Of a DNA stretch of 64,000 nt, positions 55,596 through 64,000 are shown piece after piece; within the stretch, counting starts at the first letter, position 1; each line of letters begins with the position of its first letter. The translations under genes were made by a program, and so were the position numbers. The stretch comes from Lantana camara. Its lineage: Eukaryota > Streptophyta > Magnoliopsida > Lamiales > Verbenaceae. The stretch covers positions 31,826,001 through 31,890,000 of the forward strand of contig CM074857.1 in the NCBI GenBank assembly GCA_037501455.1, in the 5' to 3' direction. A model generated the notes under the pieces. It was not told where the DNA came from. It saw only the letters and a program-made list of their open reading frames with translations, and did not search any database.

Positions 55596-58433
55596 CTAGT
55601 CAACCTCCTCGTCGGAGTTGGCTGCAGTCAGCTCCTGGCTGGGCTCTTGATCAGAAGTCGCCTCGAAGAACAGCTCTGGAAAAACCCTGGCGTGGTTGAG
55701 GACCATGGGGTGGACCTCTTGCGGCATCTTGCTCAAATCCTCTTCTCTGCCCGCGACAATAGACTTCGCCAGGGAGACAGCGAACCCAAACTCATGCTTG
55801 GACCAGTCGACCTCGGGTTCTTCGACGGCAGCTTCAGGAGGTGGGGGCCGGGGGTCGGGGCACATGAGCCCAATTTTCTTAGTATTATAATCTACGGGGA
55901 TGTGGCCCTCGGCCCGGAACTGGGCAAGGCAAAGGTCAAATCCCTCCCTCATGTCCGCCACCCCGAACGTCGCTATCGACCGCTTGTAAGCCGGGGATTT
56001 CATGAACCGGTAGGCCCCATACCTTTTCGAGTCAGCCACCACCTGGTCAAAGATTCTCTGACACCTCTCGATGGCATTCCTCGCCCCCTTTACCTCCCCG
56101 GCAGACTCTCCGTCCTGAAAAAGTTTGATCATCTTGTTTGACTGCTCGTCGAGCTTTTGATGAGCCGCGAGGAGTTCCTTTTTCTTGTCATCCAGCTGCT
56201 TCTTCAGCTCGTCGGAGATCGACTCGGCTTTCGTTTTAGCCAGTTCGGCTGCTTTGGCCTGGGCCCCCAGAATCGCCTTCTAGGTCTCCAAATCAATCAC
56301 TTTCCTCTTCAAAACCTCCACCTCGAAATCGATTCCTGCCTTCGCTTCCAGACGGGACCTTCCTTCCCTGTAGATTTGGGCCCTCCGACCCAGATGATAA
56401 ACGTCCTGAGCGAGCTGCGGATGGTGAGATAAGGAGATAAGGAAGTCAGTCACTTTTATTAAAAGGTTAACTCAAGAGAATGAGGTAGATCATGCTACGT
56501 ACCCCAATTGCTTTAATAGCCGCCGACATCTCCACCTCGACGTCGGTCATCTTCGACCTCAACTCATGGTCTACCAAAGTCTGGCAGCTGTGGTAAACTG
56601 CTCCAGTAGCCCTGTTATCGCGAGGGGTGGACCCTATTCGGCGAGGCTTGCCCTCACTGTTGACCAGTTTAAAGCCGCCGGGGAGATGCGTCTCGGAGAT
56701 TTTCAGCATCTTGAAAAAGTTTGTCATGTCGTCCTCTGGGGCGTGGAAAGGCATATGAGTCATCCTCATCGCCTCGAAGGAGAACGGAGCTGGTGCCTTT
56801 TCAGTACCCGACGGGGTCGAGGGCAGTGAGCCCGTTGAAATTGTACCTCTCGACTGGCTCCCGCCTGAGGGGCGTTCGATGCCCGTGCCCGTCTGAGTTG
56901 GCTTGGGGGCTTTAGGGTCTTTTTTAAATTTCTTTCTCCTGTCTTCTGGGTCGGCGGCAACTTCTTTATCCTTCCGTTTCGACCCTTAGGCGGCCGGCGT
57001 GGGAGTCGACACGACTTTGTCTCGACCCACCCTTCCCTTGCCAAGGGGGCGTCCATTGTTTTGTGCGGGGCCGCCACCTCAGCCGCCTGGGTGATCGCTC
57101 GTTGAGCCTCGAGCTCCTCCATATCGGCTCTCATAGCTGCCAATCGACTCATGATTATTTTATCTGCAAAGAGAAATCAAGACGGGTCAGATTCGACCTA
57201 AATGATGGGGAAAATGCATAAGCAAAGTTTTACTACTTAAATCACAATTCGAAAGCTTTCGATACCAGGGTTAAAAGTTCGGCTTTGGATGCCGGGTGCT
57301 AACCCAAAGTTTACCAGAACCTTGTCCTCGATTAACTTCTTACAGTCGAATTGACCGAGAGAGAAAAGGTCCCGAATAAAGGTATTTTTCCAGCGAGGGG
57401 AAGCTATCAGCAGTGTTGAGGCAGGCCTCCAGCACCACATTCTATTCCATAAATTGGGCCATCCGTCTCAACTCTCTACATAAACAAACTGCTGCTTCCA
57501 AGTTTGCCCATTGGAGGAAGTCGGCGAAGTCGTGAGCTTGCACTTTTGTTTGAATGATAATTGCACGAACCCATAGCCCGCGCCCGACTTCTCCTTAGTC
57601 ACACTCGCGTTGAACAGATCCTTGGCGACTCCTAGCATAGGAATCCCAAAATACTTCATAAGCACCTAGACCCCATTTAGCATCGCGTACGCGTTTGGCA
57701 TCAGCTGGACCGGACTAATGTTGAGGTGGTTCAAGACGTCCAGGATGTCATCGTCGATGGGGATGCGGAATCCAACATTGACCATCTTCCAAGTCACGGT
57801 TATACAGTTGGGTGGGGGGTCGGTCATCGTCTGCCCCCTCCTGGGTCGAACTATACTATAGCCCCCCAGTTCGACGTCTCCCCCGAATAAGATCTCCCTA
57901 ATATCCTCGAACATCTTGGGCGAGACCTTACTTTCGACGAGGCGAGGGTCTTTGTCTAATATCCGGGCCTGGGATTTAGCGCCATAAAGGATGTGAATTT
58001 CTTCTTCCTTCTCCTCTGAGTGACCGGAGGTCGATGGCCTCGCGCCGCCTTCCCTGCTCAAGGGCGCCCGTCCCAAAGTCATTCCTATGGGAGGGACTAT
58101 CGTAATTGGCTCAGCCGAGGTTACTGGACCCAGGGGAGAGGTCGAATGTCTATCCCTGGAGTCCTCTGATGTCACTACAACTTCCTCTCCCTCCGAGGCC
58201 GCCTGGGATTGAACCGACTCCCCCTCCCCCGAAGTCGAATCCTCGGATCTAACTTCGTCTCCAGGACAAGGGATTATATCCGACGTGTCCGCACTACTCG
58301 AGGTCGAAGAAGATATCCCACTGCTCAAACTCGAAAACTTCGACTGGTTGCCCTCAAATTCTTCCTTGAAATAAGGATTAAGGTGCGTGTCAGGGGACGA
58401 GTCGAACGTTATTCGAGATGGGGTTCTTCTCAC
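55596..58433 (-). pseudogene. Tat-1 antisense extra ORF (Transposase_28/'putative gypsy type' class)
   Basis: Minus strand from ATG 58433: MRRTPSRITFDSSPDTHLNP, an acidic Ser/Glu-rich region, then LFGGDVELGG and NVGFRIPIDDDILDVLNHL, QLMPNAYAMLNGV. After a stop come MKYFGIPMLG and YGFVQLSFK (57665-57468), further pieces at 57440-57237 and 57152-56467 (with ALRxxLxxx-type charged stretches), and 56132-55596, which ends in a Glu/Asp-rich tail. The order and the PxQLxPNA motif fit the extra ORF that Tat-lineage elements carry between integrase and the 3' LTR. Its function is unknown. Several stops break it. Confidence 0.75.
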
Positions 58434-58649
58434 TCGATTACGATTACGAACACTCAGAAATAAGAGGCTAAAGGAAAAACTTGAAGCTACAGAAGCAAAG
58501 GAGACCAGGCTGAGAGAGCTTACCAGAAATCTGCTGATGGCTTGGGTCGACTTGAAATTTTCGAAATGCTTGACTCGAAAAGCTCTGAAGTGCTCGAAAC
58601 GCTCTGAAAATTTCTGAAGTAGAAGAAAAATAATGAAGGCCCTATGGGG

Positions 58650-58659
58650 CTATTTATAA
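58650..58659 (-). promoter_or_regulatory. Candidate TATA box for the antisense ORF
   Basis: Minus strand TTATAAATAG, about 217 bases upstream of the ATG at 58433 and outside the LTR, in GC-richer surroundings. The placement fits an internal antisense promoter. Confidence 0.5.
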
Positions 58660-59147
58660 GGGAACTTTGGGTGGGAAAATCGAAGGCGAACCGTCACCAT
58701 GATTACGCCTGGGGCCCACTTTTCGAAATCTGAAAGGCCGCTGCCACGTCGCCTTGGCACCGCCTTCCTGGGGGCTAATGACGTGGGCCAATCCGATGTC
58801 GCCACGTGGTGCGATGACCAGTCAAACTCGCTACGTGTACACCCAAGTCGGCCACCTGGATGGCCCGGGTGGGGGAACTTCCCAAGTATGGGCCCTGGTC
58901 ATGCTGCAGCGTCGAGTCGACTCAACTGCAACAAAGTCGATATATAGTCGAGCTTTCCCCCAGACCAGTTGATTATTAATCGACGATGCAGTACCCTAGT
59001 CGATCGTCTCTCGACTTACCCTTGGGTCCCACTCCGCCGCTCCAAGCATTTAATGAGCCTGACAGGCCGTACCAAGTAGCTGCAGCACATTAAATGCGCC
59101 TGCAAACGGTATTATTCAGTCATCATTACTCCCCAGGTATAAATACC

Positions 59148-61097
59148 TGTTGGAAAACACGAATCAGAAAGTAGCGGAATTTAAAAAAATTTCCCAACAA
59201 AAAGATCTTGGACTCGCAATCGTGTATCCAAATTCGTAGGGATAAGAAACTTACTTTTCTTTTATTCTTTCTTGAAGCGTTTCAAGCCACCCAAGAACGC
59301 TTTTCTCGCGGCTTGATCCCCTCTCCTTGGTAAATCTCGAACCTTCAAACTTCTAACTTGAAGCTCTCTAGAGATAGTCCACCAACTTGATCACAATCTA
59401 ACTAGTAAGGATGCTAGTTCTCTAGTTAGTGTTTAGGCTTAACCTAGGGTTTCGTTTATCTTGGAGAAAGGATGGTGTTCAACACATGAACCAAAAGAAT
59501 TGTCAATTAGCTCTCTAAGGGGAGCATGAGCACCCCTATATATAGGAAAGGGAAGGGGCGGCCGATCCTAGTCCTTATGGACTAAGGATTTGGTCCCTCT
59601 CTCCTATTACTTGATCATCAAGTAATTTTGACTTTGACTTTGAATTCTAATTCAAATCAACTTTCAAGAGAGCTAAAAATATCCAAACTATTTTTAGATA
59701 ATTTTATACTTTATTTATTTAAAATAAATAACTTATTTTTATCTAATTAATTAATTCATAATTAATTAACTAGATTATTTTCTCCAAAATTAGACTTTCT
59801 TTTTAATTCAAATTAAACCAAAGTCTATTAAATAATTAACACATTTAATTATTTAATATATATATACAATATATATATCCACACGTGTGGGACACGTGTC
59901 ACAAGGACACGTGTCACTCACGTGACCCACACGTGTGGTTTCACACGTGTGGAACCCTCTTGGCCCGATTAACTCGTTTAATCATTTTCAAGCCTCAACT
60001 CATGTAACCAAGTTGTTGTGTGTGACCCTCTACGTTCTCAATTCAATTAACAGTGACCCTAATTAATTAATTCACTAATTAATTAATCAGTCCACAGATT
60101 AAACGACCATAGTCTAGCAACAGGTGTTTAACCCCTAGCTGAATTGGAATGTTCGGATTCGACAGAACCTTTAAGTCATTGATTCATGTGAGATACAATC
60201 CTCCTACTTACTATCTCTCAACCAAGATCTAGGGTAAGGGAATAATCAGAACCCTAATAATCCGGTCTTAAAGCTAAGTGCGTTTCATATCCATTTGATC
60301 TCAATCCAAGAAACCCTTTTCTTGATGTGTTGATCTACTACCTTGGCCAAGGACTCCATATGGCATATGAATGACTTACACAATAAGATATCACCTTGCA
60401 AATGCAAGTGTAGGTCCTTTCTTGATTCTCATTCACTTTCATGAATCACTTGTGCAGCCCCAGCATAAGCCTTGAATCAGTTGTCTAAGGCGACACCCTT
60501 TAAAGCTTATACCTAAGACTACAGAGTTAACTCGTAAAGTGACAAGGAACCTCAAGTCTAAGGATCAATTAATCACATCAATGACTCGTGAGATGTTTCC
60601 TAATCTGGAAGTTTCCATTTCCTGAAATAGAAACTTCCTTTCCCATTTAGGAATCTTCTCACACGGGGCACCTCAGTGAACTTACTTATTAAAGTAAGCA
60701 CCCTCATGTATCACGCACGTATCAACTATACACTTTGCACCTCCACGAAACAAGGTGGTCCTTCTTAAGGGCGTGATCCCACAAGCAAGCCTTAGAGGAG
60801 TCAGGTTGACACTCCCACTGTCTGTAGGACTCATCGGCTTGGAGTATTTTACTAATCATGACTTATGTGATATAGGGCTCGTTTCATGAACCATTTCACC
60901 TAAATGGTAGAGTCCTAAAGTCATCAGGATTAGGGGAGTTCTCATACATGCACAGATAAAGTAAACGCATACCAAACAAGAGCATATAAAGAAGTGTTGC
61001 CTCAATTCGTTATTTCATTCAAAGATTGTCTGTGATTACAATAAGGAAAAGCACAAAGCGGATATACAATCGACTTTCTAGGGCACTATTTCTAACA
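59148..61097 (+). mobile_element. sLTR-3: solo LTR (1,950 bp) in the Tat-1 3' LTR
   Basis: TGTTGGAAAACACG to GCACTATTTCTAACA, flanked by ATACC at 59143-59147 and 61098-61102. Same family as sLTR-1, alignable along its length (for example the CCACTT/GGCCAAGGACTCC region). No internal sequence. It carries six CACGTG boxes in 59882-59949. Confidence 0.93.
59882..59949. promoter_or_regulatory. Cluster of six CACGTG (G-box) motifs in sLTR-3
   Basis: CACGTG at 59882, 59893, 59908, 59919, 59930 and 59944: six in 68 bp, with spacing 11, 15, 11, 11 and 14. G-boxes are bound by plant bZIP and bHLH factors (light, abscisic acid). sLTR-1 has the six positions aligned with three intact. Confidence 0.85.
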
Positions 61098-61370
61098 ATA
61101 CCCCCTTCATAAATGTTATTTCTAAGCATCATAAGTGCATTTATTACGCCCAAACTACTCGAAAGGCTCTCAAAACCCCTCGAAACTGACTTGGGCGTCG
61201 GAGTGCCGACAAAGGGATCCCCCCTACCCGTCCTTTGTCGGTCCATAGTTTACGTTTGCCACCCCATCTTGCAGGTCAACTCCAAGTCGAGGACTTCCCT
61301 GTTACAAATTCTAAGTGGTCTAAGTCAACAATTTCGAACCACGTCAGCAGCCCGAAATTCGACTCGATCA

Positions 61371-61375
61371 CGTTG
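61371..61375. repeat. Target-site duplication of Tat-1 (right)
   Basis: CGTTG, identical to 48610-48614. Confidence 0.93.
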
Positions 61376-61444
61376 GATTTTCTGTTTGATCTTGTGTCAA
61401 TTCAAGAAGGAAAGCAATTTAAAGTGGCATTCAAGGTGTTCCAG
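61376..61444 (+). pseudogene. Neprosin-type gene exon 6, second part
   Basis: Twenty-three open codons, DFLFDLVSIQEGKQFKVAF then KVFQ, in frame with 48519-48614 once Tat-1 and one CGTTG are removed. Donor GTATGA at 61445. It matches the family's P(I/V)SxYGGxQYxI block. Confidence 0.88.
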
Positions 61445-61888
61445 GTATGATACCCCTTTTTTTTTCCCCAAGCTTTTAAGTAAACACATCTAACAACCGG
61501 GATTCAAACACAAAAAATCTAATTGAACTAACATGATCTTGAACCGCTAAACTACATCCCCTAGTGGTAAAGGACTCACACATTATTTTGATGATGGCGT
61601 TTTTCGGTGAAATAATGCCTAACAATATACATGAACTATATTTAATTAAGGGATAATACGAATACCTCCCAATTACGAAAAATATCATCAAGTCTATGCT
61701 AGATCAATCAATGGTCACGTGTTAGAGTATCTGAGTTTTTTAATAATCCATATTCCTTCATCACATGTTTTTTTGTATTTTCTCAACTACGGGAGTTTAT
61801 TTTGTGTACGGCTTAATTTGTTGTGATCTTTGCAAATTAATTATGTAATCATAAGCTTAACTATTGTTTCGCTGTGGTTGGTACTAGG
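61445..61888 (+). other. Intron 6 of the neprosin-type gene
   Basis: 444 bp from GTATGA to TACTAG, T-rich near the acceptor. No separate feature seen. Confidence 0.75.
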
Positions 61889-62237
61889 ATCCAAAAGTTG
61901 GTTGGTGGTAAATAATGTTCGCATTGGTTATTGGCCGATTTCATTGTTTATTACTCTGCAAGACAGTGGGGATTTTGTGCGTTTCGGTGACCAAGTTTAT
62001 ACTCCATTTTTAGATAATGTTAGTCCTCAGATGGGGAGTGGAATGCGTGCAAATGAAGAATATGCAAAAATATGTTACATGCGACGTGTTATGGTCTCTA
62101 CTCATGAGAATTGTGTCGCTTCCAATGTTGATAATTCCTTCATTGATGGGACTGATTCAAGTTTCTATTACGAAGGAGACAATTCGTTCAAGAACAATAA
62201 TGATAGACACAGTTTTCTAGATGAAAAGGTGGCATAG
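61889..62237 (+). pseudogene. Neprosin-type gene last exon
   Basis: Acceptor AG at 61887-61888. It opens DPKSWLVVNNVRIGYWPISL, then DFVRFGDQVYTP, SPQMGSGMRANEEYAK, NCVASNV and SSFYYEGDNSF, and ends at a stop by 62237. DPKxxxWWL, IGYWP, SPQMGSG and the final FYYGGPG block are neprosin C-terminal hallmarks. The last (FYYEGDNSF) deviates, and about 15 extra residues follow it. This exon is open throughout. Confidence 0.9.
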
Positions 62238-64000
62238 ATGAAGAAACATGTGTGTATTGATCAATGTAAATGAATAAACCGTGTGGATTTCGGTGTACTA
62301 AATATTATGTTATAGTCTAAAATATGGATGAAATTATTAATTGCACTCAATAATTGCTGTTCGAATTATTCTTGTCAAATTATTTGCCCGTTGAAAATCT
62401 GTCCGGAATCTGTCACAAAATTCTTCTAACAAGCTTGTTAGGAATGGGCTAAGGTTCATCAGAAATCATCCATTCCGATTGATGTTACCCTCTGGAATTT
62501 TATGGATTTTTTGTAGTACCTAATGTTATAAATATAGAAGAAAATAAGCAAGTAAAGCATATAGAGAGATCTAACAGTCACATGAGAAACATTTTCTTTT
62601 TCTCAGGTTTTAATTCATATTATTTGTTTTTAGAGTGTGGGTGGTTTGAACACTAAAACTTGCTCAAGAAATTTTGTTCTCATCCCACTAGACAAACTGA
62701 CCTTCGATAATAGTTTTATTTTAATATGATGCATATGTGTATCATAGTTTGCCAAGAAGCTCATCAAATAGCTTCTATGTAGAAAAATTCTAGTTTGGAT
62801 TCCAACTCAATAAATTTGGATCAATTATATTAAAATAAGTATCATATATACTACACATAAAAACATTATCTTTTGCAATTCTCAAATAATGAAGTTATAA
62901 AATCATTAGGAGATCAAACAAGACATCACTTGCATTTGTGCCACGCGCTGCTTCCAACTCATGGATTGTTGCTTTAGCCAAAACCTACACAATAGGATCA
63001 ATTCCAATACTTTTTATTAATGTTGTCAGCCTAAAGACAAGTTCGAAATTATGATGCTAACGTGACAATAACGTGATGTCGAAAAAAAATATGTTTGCAT
63101 TTGATTCACTTAAGTTATGTTAGACATCACATAGCGTAGTCGTCTGGAACCCACAAGTACGAATAATTTTGAATTTTTACATTAACTATAGTAATTTTCT
63201 AATTTGTGGCATGATAAAACGATGTTGTGACTTGTGATCGGTCCCTCTCAATTTATATATTATATTAATAGAACTTTAATAATTTTTACACCTCCGTTTT
63301 GGTCAATGTTGTGATCCAATTCCACTTGCAGTCAGAGGTTGGCTGTAATCAAATTAGGTCGGTGTATTGACTCGGACATGGGATACACCTACTGATGCTA
63401 TAGTCGAAATGATCACTCACCCATTGGAGGAAAAAGGGATTTATCTGTTTTATTGGTTTTGGGTAGTAAAGGTTGGAGACTCTCTCAGGTCACCATTGCA
63501 TCATCAGAAATCAATTATTTATCAAAGAAAATTCTTTAAGCACATTTAAATTCCTATTATTTAATATTTCATATTGCCCTTTGAGATTTTCCTATATATA
63601 TATTGGGCCTCACTAAGTTCTTTTGACTTACAACCCCTTTTTGTTTATTACCTCAGAATAAGGTACCATGTCAGCTTCAACAACGATAGGAAAATCCGTT
63701 AGCAGTAGGCATTACCTTTTAAAAGTAGGTTTTGTGTCTGTAAAATAGGGTTTTAAGACGTACACCCTTTTTATTCAGTTGTACTTTTTGGGACCAGATA
63801 CCGTTCAGTTGTAATATTAAGTCTATCTCAAATATGTGCATTAAGTGCTTCCGTTTACTCTTTTAATTTGGTGCTATTGTTTTGCGGTGCTTGTGTTATA
63901 TATTGGAAAAAGAAATTTCAAGATATAACACGGTCATTGGTTGGGTCCGATCATTCTTTGAGAGGGTTCCCGTAGGGTGTTCGGAATTAACCCATAAATT
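62238..64000. other. 3' flank and AT-rich intergenic DNA
   Basis: No gene recognised. A minus-strand frame at about 62900-62990 (KATIHELEAARG) is too short to assign. From about 63590 to the window end, TATATATATTGGGCCTCACT and later CT-rich and GGGTTCCCGTAGG stretches look a little like an LTR end (TATA box, then R/U5), but no partner or boundary is in view. Confidence 0.35.

Larger units (their letters stand above)
48615..61370 (+). mobile_element. Tat-1: Ty3/gypsy Tat-lineage element with antisense extra ORF, in neprosin exon 6
   Basis: LTRs at 48615-49273 and 58779-61370 (the latter about 637 bp without the inserted sLTR-3). The primer-binding site is TGGCGCTGTCTGTGGGA. Degenerate gag-pol covers 49320-55166 and an antisense coding region lies before the 3' LTR. 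The second RNase H domain and extra antisense ORF are features of the Tat lineage (Retand/Ogre group). Many stops, a changed protease site and a broken RT motif make it non-autonomous. It is older than LARD-1 and Tekay-1, judging by LTR differences that include a 20-bp indel. Confidence 0.92.
58779..61370 (+). repeat. Tat-1 3' LTR, interrupted by sLTR-3
   Basis: TGACGTGGGCCA (58779) to 59147, then 61103-61370 ending CGACTCGATCA. It lacks about 20 bases present in the 5' LTR near 48650 and has scattered substitutions. The solo LTR sits directly at the TATA box. Confidence 0.92.
18759..62237 (+). pseudogene. Neprosin-domain (DUF239) protease gene, broken and spread over 43 kb by nested insertions
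   Basis: Seven exons can be followed in order on the plus strand. They run from a secretory signal peptide, through the activation-peptide domain (ETTYGEIYDCIHMYKQ, then MRPS, then LWKFKMGCP), to the neprosin domain (ANIDVWNP, AGWT, LxGDSRTQFNTTW, GCFNVKCPDFV, IGYWPISLF, SPQMGSG, FYYEG). Neprosins are secreted glutamic peptidases, first known from pitcher-plant fluid, and form large families in plants. Without insertions the transcript would be about 1.1-1.2 kb of CDS. Lesions: TAG at codon 35, a small indel in exon 3, a frameshift in exon 4, TAA in exon 5, and four transposon insertions in exons. It cannot encode a full protein. It is likely a decayed member of a gene family. Confidence 0.88.

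Noticed and set aside
55587..56141. 184-codon plus-strand frame at the end of Tat-1
   Set aside because: It is the mirror of the antisense ORF, whose acidic tail and domain order are coherent on the minus strand.
63590..64000. LTR at the right edge
   Set aside because: Only general resemblance (TATA run, T/C-rich end). No boundary, partner or duplication is visible in the window.

Overview
The window is nuclear DNA of a flowering plant, probably a eudicot (species not identifiable by eye). The evidence is plant LTR retrotransposon lineages (Ty1/copia, Ty3/gypsy Tekay-like and Tat-like), a plant L1-type LINE, hAT-type non-autonomous elements, and relics of three host genes with plant introns. 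I saw no intact host gene. The only long uninterrupted reading frame is the 1,499-residue polyprotein of a Tekay-like retrotransposon (36596-41095).

Layout. (1) 1-13085: a degenerate minus-strand copia element, split by a very young non-coding large retrotransposon derivative (LARD, 685-10947, 5-bp duplication GTTTT). The LARD has two 3,635-bp LTRs and a 3-kb internal region ending in an array of 12 hairpins. (2) 13086-18758: AT-rich DNA with a 2-hydroxyacid dehydrogenase (HPPR-like) pseudogene interrupted by a MITE, a 1-kb element with long inverted ends and an AT-rich 190-bp tandem repeat, the last two exons of a cytosolic fructose-1,6-bisphosphatase gene, and a second MITE. (3) 18759-62237: one ancestral neprosin-domain (DUF239) protease gene spread over 43 kb by insertions. 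In order these are a hAT-type element in exon 2, a full-length LINE in exon 3, a plus-strand copia in exon 3, and a Tat-type gypsy element in exon 6. The copia itself carries a solo LTR, a minus-strand copia that holds the Tekay element, and another solo LTR. The gypsy element carries a third solo LTR. (4) 62238-64000: AT-rich DNA with no gene recognised.

Most insertion boundaries are fixed by target-site duplications read directly: GTTTT, CATTG, CCAGG, CTTTG/CTCTG, CGTTG, ATACC, the 15-bp LINE duplication, and 8-bp duplications for the hAT-type elements. This gives a relative order of events. The LARD and the Tekay element have nearly identical LTRs and share their LTR 3' ends, primer-binding site, leader and polypurine tract, so the LARD looks like a non-autonomous partner of a Tekay-like element.

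No new protein system was found. The most unusual signals are non-coding. They are the compensating hairpin array in the LARD, six copies of a GGGAACGGCCGTTCCC-type palindrome in one Tekay LTR that are precisely missing from the other, a six-fold CACGTG cluster in a solo-LTR family that is half decayed in the second copy, and a triplicated primer-binding-site/LTR junction in the left copia element.
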